Origin: Streptomyces sp. ISL-43
GTDB taxonomy: Bacteria; Actinomycetota; Actinomycetes; Streptomycetales; Streptomycetaceae
Assembly (NCBI RefSeq): GCF_018614195.1
Contig: NZ_JAGGOT010000005.1
Span: forward strand, 1 to 52,131
Reading direction: 5' to 3'
DNA length: 52,131 bases
The notes beneath the pieces are model-generated. The model was not told the DNA's origin. It did no database searches and worked only from the letters and a program-made list of their open reading frames with translations. Of the stretch, positions 1-7,552 are shown one piece after another (within the stretch, counting starts at the first letter, position 1; the number at the start of each line of letters is the position of its first letter). Position numbers and translations under genes: made by a program.

Positions 1-2
1 AC

Positions 3-95
3 GGAATGTGTGCCAGAACCCGGAAGTCGCCGGAAGCCGCGGCGAAATACGCGGCCGTCATCCACGCCCTGCATGCCGCGAGGCTCAAGGAGTGA
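3..95 (+). CDS. 3' end of a gene that continues from the right end of the window
   Basis: The frame from position 3 reads MCARTRKSPEAAAKYAAVIH and onward to ARLKE and a TGA at 93-95. Codons after the first ten have strong GC third-position bias, as expected of coding DNA here. The last base of the window plus bases 1-2 make a codon (CAC) that joins this frame to the open frame running off the right end (51825-52131) with no stop. I infer one gene of at least about 130 codons interrupted only by linearisation of a circular molecule. I do not recognise the product. Positions 1-23 also form the left arm of an inverted repeat with 52105-52127. Confidence 0.5.
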   Translation, partial: GMCARTRKSPEAAAKYAAVIHALHAARLKE

Positions 96-127
96 CCCTC
101 GCGCCCGACGGCAGCTGGGCTACGGAT

Positions 128-736
128 TCATCGCTGCCAGCCGGGTGCGGGGTCCGTGGGGAGGAGCGGGCGGAGGGCTCCCAGCAGGGCGCCGATGCAG
201 GTGTCGCGCAATGCGGTGCGTGTGCAGGTCTCCTTGGTGAGCCAGTCCACGCAGAGGACCTGGACGAACACCAGCCAGCTCTTCAGGACGGCCGACACAG
301 CTGCCCGGACGTCTTCGTCGGCGAGCGGGAGGATGTCGAGGAGCCGGATCCGCAGGACGTCCAGCTCGTCGGTCATGACGGTCTGGATCACCGGGTCGCC
401 GGCGAGCACGCGGTTCGCCGCGAGGACGGCGTTGCGGTTGGCGACGAAGTAGTCGATGTGCACGTCGAGACCGGCGGCGAGTTGTTCCAGCAGGTCGCCG
501 GCCGGGTCGAACTGGACCTGTTCCAGCAGCCGGTCGGCCGCCTGCTGGTAGACGGAGGCGAAGAGGTCGTGCTTGCTGGGGAAGTGGCGGTACAGCAGGG
601 CGCGGGAGACGCCGGCGCGCTCGGCGATGTCTTCCATCAGCACGTTGTCGTACGGGTGCGCGGCGAAGAACTGCGCGCCGACGGCGAGGAGCTTGGCGCG
701 GCGCTCGGTGGGAGTGAGTCGTTGGCGGGGAGGCAC
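128..736 (-). CDS. TetR/AcrR-family transcriptional regulator
   Basis: 202-residue protein with an N-terminal TetR helix-turn-helix: helix around RRAKLLAVGAQFFAAH, then MEDIAERAGVSRALLYRHFPSKHDLF at roughly residues 35-60. The remaining all-helical part is the usual ligand/dimerisation domain, and the length is normal for the family. The start is a GTG at 736 with a poor ribosome site, so it could be leaderless. It is divergent from the DUF4345-like membrane gene at 815, and the 78-bp gap is filled by inverted repeats. Local autorepression and repression of the neighbour is the likely role (inference). The ligand is unknown. Confidence 0.9.
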   Translation of the reverse strand: MPPRQRLTPTERRAKLLAVGAQFFAAHPYDNVLMEDIAERAGVSRALLYRHFPSKHDLFASVYQQAADRLLEQVQFDPAGDLLEQLAAGLDVHIDYFVANRNAVLAANRVLAGDPVIQTVMTDELDVLRIRLLDILPLADEDVRAAVSAVLKSWLVFVQVLCVDWLTKETCTRTALRDTCIGALLGALRPLLPTDPAPGWQR

Positions 737-751
737 GACTGAAGGCTACTT

Positions 752-799
752 GACACGCGTCTACTAGCGGCGTCTAGTAGACGTGTGTCTACTAGTAGA
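752..799. promoter_or_regulatory. Double TetR operator between divergent genes
   Basis: Arms at 752-767 and 774-789 are inverted repeats (15 of 16 positions match) around a 6-bp spacer, with core GTCTACTAG...CTAGTAGAC. A second perfect 12-bp palindrome, TCTACTAGTAGA, follows at 788-799. Both lie between the TetR gene (start 736) and the membrane-protein gene (start 815), where an autoregulated TetR repressor would bind. AT-rich CTAG-type sites stand out from the GC-rich surroundings. Confidence 0.75.
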
Positions 800-814
800 G
801 GCGGGGGTCGGATC

Positions 815-1219
815 ATGGCCAGAGTTCTCAGGTACCTCGTACTGGCGATGGGGTTCGCGTGTGTGGCGATCGGGCTTCTCCATGTGGCGCTCGGGAACGA
901 CTCGGTGCCGGGCGCGAGCTCGGCCGGTGCGACGGTCGACAGTCTGCAGCGGTTCTTCGGTGCGATCTTCGCGGGGTACGGGCTCGCCTGGCTGTGGGCG
1001 GCCCGGCGGTCGCCGATCCCGGCGACCGCAGTGCGCTTGCTGGCCGCGGTGTTCCTGCTTGGCGCGGTCGGGCGGCTGCTGTCGATCGCCGCGCACGGGT
1101 GGCCGCACCGCTTCCAGGTGATCCTGACGGTCATCGAGCTCGTGATGCCGCCGCTGTACTTCTGGCTGGCGGATGCCGACGAGAAGGCGGCCCGGGCCCG
1201 GATCACGGCAGCCACCTGA
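815..1219 (+). CDS. DUF4345-like four-helix membrane protein
   Basis: 134-residue protein with four predicted hydrophobic helices: LRYLVLAMGFACVAIGLLHV at the N-terminus, a helix around FFGAIFAGYGLAWLW, another around AVRLLAAVFLLGAVGRLL, and a last one around VILTVIELVMPPLYFWL. Size, helix number and the F-x-G-x2-F/A-GYGLAWLW pattern resemble the DUF4345 family of unknown function. The start is ATG 815, preceded by a GGGGG stretch at 803-807; the frame opens at 785 but the ATG is better placed. The divergent TetR gene probably controls it. No enzymatic role can be assigned. Confidence 0.8.
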   Translation: MARVLRYLVLAMGFACVAIGLLHVALGNDSVPGASSAGATVDSLQRFFGAIFAGYGLAWLWAARRSPIPATAVRLLAAVFLLGAVGRLLSIAAHGWPHRFQVILTVIELVMPPLYFWLADADEKAARARITAAT

Positions 1220-1281
1220 GTCACACCGGGGTACTCCCCTGGACCGACCACCGGTCTGAGGAGCACCGCCGGGACATGGCA

Positions 1282-1325
1282 CGAGGGGCCCACCGCGAGC
1301 GATCTCCGTCGCGGTGGGCCCCTCG
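1282..1325. terminator. Bidirectional transcription terminator
   Basis: A perfect 17-bp stem (1282-1298 with 1309-1325) and a 10-nt loop lie between the ends of two convergent genes, the membrane protein (stop 1219) and parB (stop 1352). This is a strong hairpin in the normal position for a shared terminator. Confidence 0.85.
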
Positions 1326-1351
1326 GTACGGATCAGCGGCTGCCGACTCCG

Positions 1352-2632
1352 TCAGTTGTTCTCCATCAGGAGCAGCGTGAGCTCCTCCCGGTGCTTGGCC
1401 GACATGTTCGCCGAGATCGCCTCGTACACGGCGCTCGGATCCTGCCACAGGACCGAGTCCGTATCCGCTCCCCTGGCCTGGGGCGGGATGACGCCCTCCG
1501 GCTCGCGCGGCCGAACCGGCTCTGCCGCTACGGGCGCAGGCCGTTGCGGAGCCGTCGCCGGCAGGCTCTCGGGCACCCGACTTTTGTCCGCGGACAAAAG
1601 TCGGTCGGGCCTCGGGGTCTGCTCCGGGGCCTCGGCCGACGGCTCCCGACTTTTGTCCGCGGACAAAAGTTGGTCGGGCCTCGGGGTCTGCTCCGGGGCC
1701 TCGGCCGACGCCTCCGGACTTTTGTCCGCGGACAAAAGTCGGGCCGGCTCCGGATCCCGTTCCGCGAGGTCCGCGACTCCCCCGGCCGGGCTCGTCTCGG
1801 TTCGCACAGACTCCGGAACCGGCACTGCGACGGCCTCCTGCGCCTCACGCAGAATCCCCCGCTGCACCGCCTTGACCTGGGCTTCCTGCTCCTTGCTCTC
1901 CTTCAAGAAGGCGAGCAGCTCGGCCGCCCCGGCGCCCGGCCGGTCCTTCGCCGTACGGGCGAGGAGGCGGCCGTCCCGCTCCGGCAGGTCCCCCGAGCTG
2001 AGCATGTTCTGCAGCTCGTCGGGGAGTTCGAGCAGCACCAGCTGGTTGGTCACCCACGACGGCGAGCGGCCCAGCCGCTCCGCGGCGCGGGACTTGGCGC
2101 CGTGCTCCCGGCCCTCGTCCGCGCAGGTGTCGACGAGCTGCTGCACACCTCGGGCGCGCTCGATCACGTCGAAGTCCTCGCGTTCGAGGTTCTCGGCGAG
2201 GAGGTGGTCGATGAAGTCGGTGCGGGAGGCGGCCAGGTCGTCGCGTACGACGAAGTCCAGTGCCTCCAGCCCCACGTGCAGTGCGCTGCGGAAGCGGCGC
2301 TCGCCGTTGATGAGGACGTACGCGGCCGCCCCGATCCCCGACGCGTGGTCCGGCCACAGCCCCAGGTACGCGTCACGGCCGACCACGACGCACGCGGAGA
2401 GCTGGGCCTCGCGGAGCTCCTCGCCGAAGCGGGTCTTCTCCTCGTCCGTGCCGAAGTTCCGGCGGGGGTTGAGGGGGGTCGCGGAGACCTGGTCGAGGGG
2501 GACGCGGATGAGCTCGTAGGCCGGTACGTCGCCCTGGGCGATGGCCTTGGCCCGCCCGCGCTCGCTCCGGCCGCTGCTGCGGCGGGCGTTGCTGAAGGCC
2601 GCGCCGGTGCCGAGGAGGTCGCTCTTGCTCAT
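1352..2632 (-). CDS. parB: ParB-family plasmid partition protein with a palindrome-coding repeat region
   Basis: 426 residues from ATG 2632, which overlaps the parA stop (ATGA). It would bind centromere DNA and load ParB for plasmid segregation with ParA. The N-terminal ParB/Srx-like domain contains NPRRNF near residue 50 and INGERRFRSA near 105. A helix-turn-helix follows (SRAAERLGRSPSWVTNQL, about residues 170-190). Residues about 295-355 hold three copies of LLSADKS in a 23-residue repeat, linked by a Glu/Pro/Ala-rich spacer. The DNA coding each copy is a perfect palindrome using rare codons (CTT, TTG, AAA, AGT), so selection seems to act on the DNA. The C-terminus is probably the dimerisation part. 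Confidence 0.92.
   Translation of the reverse strand: MSKSDLLGTGAAFSNARRSSGRSERGRAKAIAQGDVPAYELIRVPLDQVSATPLNPRRNFGTDEEKTRFGEELREAQLSACVVVGRDAYLGLWPDHASGIGAAAYVLINGERRFRSALHVGLEALDFVVRDDLAASRTDFIDHLLAENLEREDFDVIERARGVQQLVDTCADEGREHGAKSRAAERLGRSPSWVTNQLVLLELPDELQNMLSSGDLPERDGRLLARTAKDRPGAGAAELLAFLKESKEQEAQVKAVQRGILREAQEAVAVPVPESVRTETSPAGGVADLAERDPEPARLLSADKSPEASAEAPEQTPRPDQLLSADKSREPSAEAPEQTPRPDRLLSADKSRVPESLPATAPQRPAPVAAEPVRPREPEGVIPPQARGADTDSVLWQDPSAVYEAISANMSAKHREELTLLLMENN
1577..1740. repeat. Three perfect palindromes at 69-bp spacing inside parB (candidate parS)
   Basis: Each copy has the core TTTTGTCCGCGGACAAAA. Perfect symmetry spans 28 bp (1577-1604), 22 bp (1649-1670) and 24 bp (1717-1740). 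Centres are at 1590.5, 1659.5 and 1728.5, exactly 69 bp apart. They fall in frame in parB and encode LLSADKS. AT-rich arms and rare codons in a very GC-rich gene indicate constraint on the DNA sequence. I infer that these are the ParB binding sites; no other copy was seen in the window. Confidence 0.8.
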
Positions 2633-3789
2633 GCCGCGATCCTCCGGGCGATCTCCCGCATGGCTTCGGCTTGCTCGCACTCGGGTGCGTAGTGCAGCAG
2701 GGGCAGCTTGACGCGCACGGCTTCGCGCTGCTCCTTCAGGTCGCCGATGACCGTGATGACCGGCGGGTCACCGAACTCCTTCCAGCTGTTGAGGGAGGAG
2801 GTGACGACGAAGCCCTTGCGGCTGTCGTAGAGGTTGACGACGAAGCCGAGCTGGGCGATCTCGATGTCGAGGTCGTCGATCAGGTCCTCGAGCTGCTCGC
2901 TGAGCATGTCGTACGCGTCGGCGGAGGTGTCCTCGGCCTGGACCGGGACGATGATGCCGGAGGTCTTCTCCGCTTCGCCTTCACGGGTCCGCGCGTAGTA
3001 GAGCGCGGTGTCCATGGTGTAGCCGAGGCTCGGCGGGCAGTCGACGACGATGTAGTCGAACTCTTCCTCCAGGTCCTCCAGGGCCTTCTCCAGAGCGGTT
3101 TCCTTCGTCCGGACGTGGCGCGTCGTGGCCAGCCGGGCATCGAGGAGGAAAGCGTCCTTGCAGGACGGCAGCAGGAAGAGGCGGCCGGCGAACACACCGT
3201 GCTCGATGGGCACGAGCAGCTCGCGGACGCGGCCCTCGATCTCCCCGAGCATGTGCTTGGCGAGGCTCGGTTCCTTGATGCCGAGCATCTCCGCGCCCAG
3301 GTGCCGGGTCAGGTGGCCCTGCGGGTCGAAGTCGATGACGCAGACGCGCGCGCCGGTCTCGGCCAGCGCCTGGGAGAGCCCGTTGCTGATGGCGCTCTTG
3401 CCCACACCGCCCTTCTGGTTGCACACCACGATCCGGCGGGCGCCCTCGCTGGACGGCCGCCGCCGGCCGGTGGGGGAGGGGTGGGTGTCGAGCCACAGCC
3501 GGATCGACTGGGCGACGCCCTGGTTGTACGGGACTTCGCGCACTCGGCAGTCCTCCTTGAACTCCCCGTAGAGGCCGGTGGGGAGGTAGGTGGAGAACGA
3601 GGCGGCACCGGAGGTGTCCACCGGAGTCGCCGCGGAGGAGTCGGCACGCCAGGCGTGGACGCCCTCGGTGACGGCGTCCTGGATGTCCACGCCCAACTGG
3701 GCTGCGCGGATCTTGAGTTCCTGCCGCAGGGACGCCGGCAGCTTGACGACTACCTTTTCCCTGACTTCCGGATCGTATGGAGCGGTCAT
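2629..3789 (-). CDS. parA: ParA-family partition ATPase with two N-terminal ribbon-helix-helix-like segments
   Basis: 386 residues. The ATPase core starts near residue 120: deviant Walker A in CNQKGGVGKSAISNGLSQAL, FDPQGHLTRHLG, and a Walker B-like YIVVDCPPSLGY. In front are two ribbon-helix-helix-like stretches. The first is KVVVKLPASLRQELKIRAAQ onward (about residues 10-45) and the second is FSTYLPTGLYGEFKEDCRVR onward (about 66-100). The two domains probably give site-specific DNA binding for autoregulation, as in other ParA proteins with N-terminal DNA-binding extensions (inference). It is first in a two-gene operon with parB, with a 4-nt stop/start overlap. The ATG is at 3789. Confidence 0.92.
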   Translation of the reverse strand: MTAPYDPEVREKVVVKLPASLRQELKIRAAQLGVDIQDAVTEGVHAWRADSSAATPVDTSGAASFSTYLPTGLYGEFKEDCRVREVPYNQGVAQSIRLWLDTHPSPTGRRRPSSEGARRIVVCNQKGGVGKSAISNGLSQALAETGARVCVIDFDPQGHLTRHLGAEMLGIKEPSLAKHMLGEIEGRVRELLVPIEHGVFAGRLFLLPSCKDAFLLDARLATTRHVRTKETALEKALEDLEEEFDYIVVDCPPSLGYTMDTALYYARTREGEAEKTSGIIVPVQAEDTSADAYDMLSEQLEDLIDDLDIEIAQLGFVVNLYDSRKGFVVTSSLNSWKEFGDPPVITVIGDLKEQREAVRVKLPLLHYAPECEQAEAMREIARRIAA

Positions 3790-4330
3790 GGGGGTACCTT
3801 ACTAACCTCTTGGCCGGAAGGTGAAGCACCACACCGCAACATGTTGCCCGTGTATGGCAGACGTTGTACCGAAAAGAGGCTCGTCGGTCGGCTCATGGGG
3901 ACGGATGGCTCGGCGTCTCACGCGGTGGGCGAGGGAACCCGCACGGCGCCGATCACGCGCCCGGATTGAGCCGATCAGGGGACTCCAGGGGGCTGCGCGG
4001 GCCGTTCTGGACAACAGGAACGCCCTGAGAGCCCCGCTGACGGGCTTCGAGCTGAGGGAAGGTCACATCACCCAGGCTCGATTGAGATCGGGTCTCTGAG
4101 GTGCCGTTCTGTGGGTCGGTTTTGGACCGTTGCACCGGAAATCTGAGCTTGTCCAGTCTTGGGGTCTTGGGGTCTTTGGTGAAGTCATCAGTCATCAGCT
4201 CTCGGCCTCTCGGCCTCTCGGCCCCGCCCGGAACTCGTCCGCGTTCTCCACAACGATGCGGACCGGATCCGGGTTCTTGTCCATCCTCCTCCGCGGACCG
4301 TGAATCCCAGGGGCCAGCCCCTGGACCCCG

Positions 4331-4405
4331 CCAGCGCCTGGCCGCGCTGGACCGGCCATGGCATGGGGGGCTACTCGCCCCCCAGACCCCCTCGCCAGGC
4401 GCTGG
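4331..4405. repeat. Nested inverted repeat
   Basis: The outer 12-bp arms CCAGCGCCTGGC (4331-4342) and GCCAGGCGCTGG (4394-4405) are perfect. An inner perfect hairpin with a 7-bp stem (six G and a flanking base) sits at 4364-4384. It may be a strong secondary structure of the origin region or an isolated terminator. Confidence 0.5.
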
Positions 4406-4787
4406 GGCGCCCTGGACCCGCTCCCCCTCACGCCCTGCACCACCTCCCTGACGGTCGGCGGTGCACCCCTCGGGCGCGGGGCGCCCTCACTGGGCATGAG
4501 GGCCGCAGCAAAAAGACGACCTATCCCGGATCGGGCTGAGGAGGGGGAGTTCAGCACCGTCGCAAGGGAACGGCCCGGTGGAAGTGACGGTGTGTCGGCT
4601 GGGGTCGAGGAGGGGTGGTTCGCGGGGCAGATGTCGGTTGTCGGTGTGTCAGGCGGAGCACATCGGGGGCACATCGGGGGCTCAGCTGACTGAAGGCGAG
4701 CGTTCGTTGAGGCCGTCGGGCACGTTGCTCTTTAATAAGAGGGCGCGGCCGCCGCATGGCCTCTGACCTGCAGGTTTCTCCGAGGGT

Positions 4788-4984
4788 ATGTGTCCCCCAG
4801 GACACATTTGGTGCTTCGAAATGTGTACCTGGCGAGCACATTTCGCGGAAAACTCAAGCACCCGTGTACTTTCTGCGGACGCCCATCGGCCTTCGATCGC
4901 CGCAGGTCAGAGAGTCGGACAAAACGGCGCCGAGGCCCTTCACTCGAACGCCGGGACTCCCGAATGTGTCGCTATCACGACACA
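4788..4984. repeat. Cluster of inverted repeats with ATGTGT/ACACAT core (candidate iterons)
   Basis: There are three perfect inverted repeats. ATGTGTCC pairs with GGACACAT at 4788-4807, CGAAATGTG with CACATTTCG at 4817-4845, and TGTGTCG with CGACACA at 4965-4984. A related CACGTGTCGTG follows near 5034. They lie upstream of the winged-helix gene at 5182, so they could be initiator-binding sites or operators of that gene. The same AATGTGT core recurs in the inverted repeat at the window ends. Confidence 0.5.
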
Positions 4985-5181
4985 CATAAATCAAGGAGCC
5001 GTGGACTTTCGGCGCTTGAGGGCAAAATAACTTCACGTGTCGTGTAGTTTCGGCGCCTGGGTCGAACAGGCCCCGCCCGGAAGCAACTGAGGGGCGACTT
5101 TCGACTCGCCGACGCGCCAAAAGACAAGCACCAGTTGATTTTTTGGATACTCTCGGACCGCCTGAGTAACAAGGAGGTCCT

Positions 5182-5886
5182 GTGACATCTGATCCGCCCG
5201 CCCGTCGTCGACAGCGCGGGCCCCGGCCTGTCCCCGTCCCCACGGCCGCTGGGAACGAAGCCGAGTACGGCGACATCCTGGCCGTACTCGGCCAGCAGCT
5301 CGGGGAGCAGGTGGCCCATGCCACCGACCCGAGCGGCCGACGTCGGCTCAAGGGAGTCCACTTCGAGTACGCGGCGGACCCGAAGGCCGTCCACGACATG
5401 GCCGGGGGCGCCGGATACAGCCTGGCCAGCAACTGGTTCACGCAGCTGCTGGCGCAACTGGCCGTCGCGAACAGCATCACCAAGTCCCAGCTCTGCGTCT
5501 TCCTCTTCGTGGCCGGCGGGCAGATGCCGGGCACCGGCATCACCCAGTACACGCAGCAGGAGATCACGGACGGACTGAACAAGATCGCCGCCCAGAAGGA
5601 CGGCAAGATGATCACGCGCTCCACGGTGAACCGCGCGGTGCAGGCACTGTGCGGCTACAACTGGGTGGAGAAGGCCGGCAACGGCCGGATCCAGATCAAC
5701 GTGCGCCTGTGGTTCCACGGCAACAGCACGGCCCAGCACGAGGTGCTCGCCGAGATCGCCGAGAAGCACGAGCACGACCCCGAAGCGTTCCCGTACGCGA
5801 TGGGGCCGGAAGGGGCCCATCAGGAGGAGCTGGACCTCGACTTCGGGGCAGAGGACAGCTTTCGTGGAAGGAAACGAACCGGGTGA
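5182..5886 (+). CDS. Putative plasmid replication initiator (winged-helix protein)
   Basis: 234 residues from GTG 5182, chosen because AAGGAGGTCC lies 3-12 bases upstream, the best ribosome site in the window. The central part (about residues 95-165) looks like a winged helix: a helix around KSQLCVFLFVAGGQ, TQQEITDGLNKIAAQ, then STVNRAVQALCGYNWVEKAG and a beta wing (NGRIQINVRLWFHG). A hydrophilic acidic tail follows. Its position beside parAB and the repeat cluster, and the similar second gene downstream, suggest a Rep or copy-control function (inference). It could instead be a plain transcriptional regulator. Confidence 0.6.
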   Translation: MTSDPPARRRQRGPRPVPVPTAAGNEAEYGDILAVLGQQLGEQVAHATDPSGRRRLKGVHFEYAADPKAVHDMAGGAGYSLASNWFTQLLAQLAVANSITKSQLCVFLFVAGGQMPGTGITQYTQQEITDGLNKIAAQKDGKMITRSTVNRAVQALCGYNWVEKAGNGRIQINVRLWFHGNSTAQHEVLAEIAEKHEHDPEAFPYAMGPEGAHQEELDLDFGAEDSFRGRKRTG

Positions 5887-5946
5887 TAGCGCTGCCAGGC
5901 CAGTACGGCCAGCACACAGGCGACCGTTCACGAGGAAGGCTGTCCC

Positions 5947-6363
5947 ATGGCTAACGTCATGTCTCCGATCGTCGCGGAGCGCATCTGGGCCCTGCCGCTG
6001 TCAGGGTCCGCCGTCAAGTTCCTCCAGTACCTCGTCTCCCGCAGCGACTTCGGCGGAACGCTGCCGGTCCGGCAGAAGGACATGGCGGCCGAGTACGGAG
6101 TCACGCCCCAGGCCGTCAGCGGGCTCATGGCGCCGCTGTGCGACCTGAACATCGTGCTGCGGCCGCGCAGCGAGGAGCGCACGGGCAACTCGTACCGGCT
6201 CCACCCGCTCGCGGCGAAGTACGAGAGCCCGGAGGCCATGGAGGCGGCGTTCCGCGCCGCCCTCGCCCGCATCCAGGCGGGGGACCTGCCGAACCTGAAG
6301 CTGCCGACGTACCACCAGGCCCCGCCGAACCCGACGGGCCGCCCCAAGCTCCAGGTGGCCTGA
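5947..6363 (+). CDS. RepL-like/MarR-like winged-helix protein, probable replication accessory
   Basis: 138 residues from ATG 5947, preceded by GAGGAAGG at about 12 bases. It has a winged-helix core: a helix AVKFLQYLVSR near residue 20, VRQKDMAAEYGVTPQAVSGL as the recognition HTH (about 37-56), and a wing around NIVLRPRSEERTGNSYRLHP. The C-terminal third is Pro-rich. This layout resembles RepL-type replication proteins and MarR regulators. It follows the gene ending at 5886 by 60 nt and is probably co-transcribed. Together they are the best candidates for the replication initiation pair; the assignment is from context. Confidence 0.55.
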   Translation: MANVMSPIVAERIWALPLSGSAVKFLQYLVSRSDFGGTLPVRQKDMAAEYGVTPQAVSGLMAPLCDLNIVLRPRSEERTGNSYRLHPLAAKYESPEAMEAAFRAALARIQAGDLPNLKLPTYHQAPPNPTGRPKLQVA

Positions 6364-6401
6364 CCCCCTGGGCCCTCGGCCCTCGACCGGCGCCGGAAAA
6401 G

Positions 6402-6437
6402 ACTTGAGGCCCTCCACCATGGTGGAGGGCCTCAAGT
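6402..6437. terminator. 36-bp perfect palindrome, terminator of the rep-like operon
   Basis: The fully symmetrical 36-bp sequence is centred on CCACCATGGTGG, 40 bp after the stop at 6363. It can form an 18-bp stem with almost no loop. A terminator is the simplest reading, though a perfect palindrome with no loop could also be a protein-binding site. Confidence 0.65.
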
Positions 6438-6578
6438 GCCTGAGTAACAGTTGGTGCCCCCACTATATCCGCCGTGCACCGGGTCCGGACAGCTGGATCG
6501 AGCCGTGGACGGCGGCCGTGTCTCGCGCCGGCGGTCGGCGGGCGCGGGGCCGGGCACGATGACGGACGGGCCAGGGGC

Positions 6579-6671
6579 GAGGTGAAGTCCGTCCGCAGCA
6601 AGGAGCGCGACTCCGTCACGGTGACGCCGCACGAGTGGGAGCGCGCCAGGACGGAGAAGGACTTCTTGTGA
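6579..6671 (+). pseudogene. Remnant of a DUF3883-type (nuclease-fold) domain
   Basis: The frame reads EVKSVRSKERDSVTVTPHEW followed by ERARTEKDFL and a stop. The E-V-K-S, then V-x-V/L-T-x2-E-W-x2-A pattern is characteristic of the end of DUF3883 domains, restriction-endonuclease-like domains often linked to defence proteins. No plausible N-terminal part or start precedes it. I read it as the relic of a deleted gene. The rest of 6438-6683 shows no gene. Confidence 0.45.
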
Positions 6672-6683
6672 GCACGGGGCCCC

Positions 6684-7487
6684 TCAGCCCACGGCGCCCA
6701 GGATCGGCGCCCAAGTGGCACCGGTGAGTGCGGCCACCGCCTGCTGCTCGGAGAGCGGGGGAGCGGCACGGGTCGGCTTCGGTGTGTCGGAGCCGCTGCC
6801 GCCGCCGGTGCTGTTCCACTGCACCAGCTGAAGCTGCGCGCCGGTCGACTTCAGGGTCACCGTCACCGTCCAGCGGCGGGCGGTGTCCGCCCGGGCCGGG
6901 TGCTCGGCCGCGTTCTGCTCCGACATCACCACGGCCCCGCCGGGAATCGCGGCACTGCTCGGCAGCTCGCTCAACGTGCAGGTGTCACCTGCGGCACGCG
7001 CGGGCGTCCGCTCGCAGCTCAGCCCGTCGCCGTCCCTGAGCGGCAGCTTGAGCCGCACGGCCGAGGCGCCGACGAAGGCGGCGCCGTGCCCGTCGTCGAC
7101 GACCAGTCCGCCGTTGGCGACGTACCCGCCGGACGGATCCGCGGGGTTGTTGCTCTGTCCGGTCTCCTGGCTGAACCGGCCCCCGGGGAGCGTCTGCTCC
7201 AGGGCCTGGACCATCTGGGTGTCGGTGATCGCGGAACGGGGCATCGCCAGCGCCACCGTTTCGATGTCGGATCCCGCGAAGTGGGTTCCGGCGAGCGCGC
7301 CGGGGATCACCAGCCCGGCTGCCGCGATCACGGCGCAGGCGCCGACCCCGGCCAGAACGGCGGCGCAGCGCCGACGCCTGCGGCTGCGCCCGCGCTCGAC
7401 GGCTCCGCTCAGGAGCGCGGTGAGGTCGGGTTCGAGGGGGGCCGTCGTGCGGTCCAGAGCATGTGCGAGGTCTGCTTCGAACGGCAT
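6684..7487 (-). CDS. Single-pass membrane protein paired with the ECF sigma factor
   Basis: 267 residues from ATG 7487 (AGAGAAG ribosome site). A longer form could start at GTG 7556, overlapping the sigma stop by 4 nt. It has a short cytoplasmic N-terminus (ALDRTTAPLEPDLTALLSGA) and an Arg-rich stretch before a transmembrane helix (about residues 40-62: AAVLAGVGACAVIAAAGLVI). A long extracytoplasmic Ser/Thr/Pro-containing domain with two Cys (near 155 and 168) follows. This is the architecture of the membrane proteins that follow SigE-type ECF sigma genes in Streptomyces. It may act as a sigma modulator or sensor, although no zinc anti-sigma motif is visible. Confidence 0.75.
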   Translation of the reverse strand: MPFEADLAHALDRTTAPLEPDLTALLSGAVERGRSRRRRRCAAVLAGVGACAVIAAAGLVIPGALAGTHFAGSDIETVALAMPRSAITDTQMVQALEQTLPGGRFSQETGQSNNPADPSGGYVANGGLVVDDGHGAAFVGASAVRLKLPLRDGDGLSCERTPARAAGDTCTLSELPSSAAIPGGAVVMSEQNAAEHPARADTARRWTVTVTLKSTGAQLQLVQWNSTGGGSGSDTPKPTRAAPPLSEQQAVAALTGATWAPILGAVG

Positions 7488-7552
7488 GGTGGCATCACTT
7501 CTCTTTCGCTGATGGGGGCGTTGCGGCGGCATGGACCTGCGTGCACCGGTGC

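Larger units (their letters stand above)
3790..5181. other. Gene-free 1.4-kb region, candidate origin/centromere region
   Basis: No convincing gene lies between the divergent parA start and the replication-type gene at 5182. It holds a short tandem TCTCGGCC (three copies near 4200-4223), a nested inverted repeat (4331-4405), and an AT-richer stretch from about 4720 to 5180. The latter contains clustered inverted repeats built on ATGTGT/ACACAT. Between partition and rep genes, the most likely content is the replication origin plus parA and rep promoters. Confidence 0.55.

Noticed and set aside
1391..2692. Long forward-strand frames opposite parB
   Set aside because: Antisense shadows of a GC-rich gene; the reverse strand has ParB motifs.
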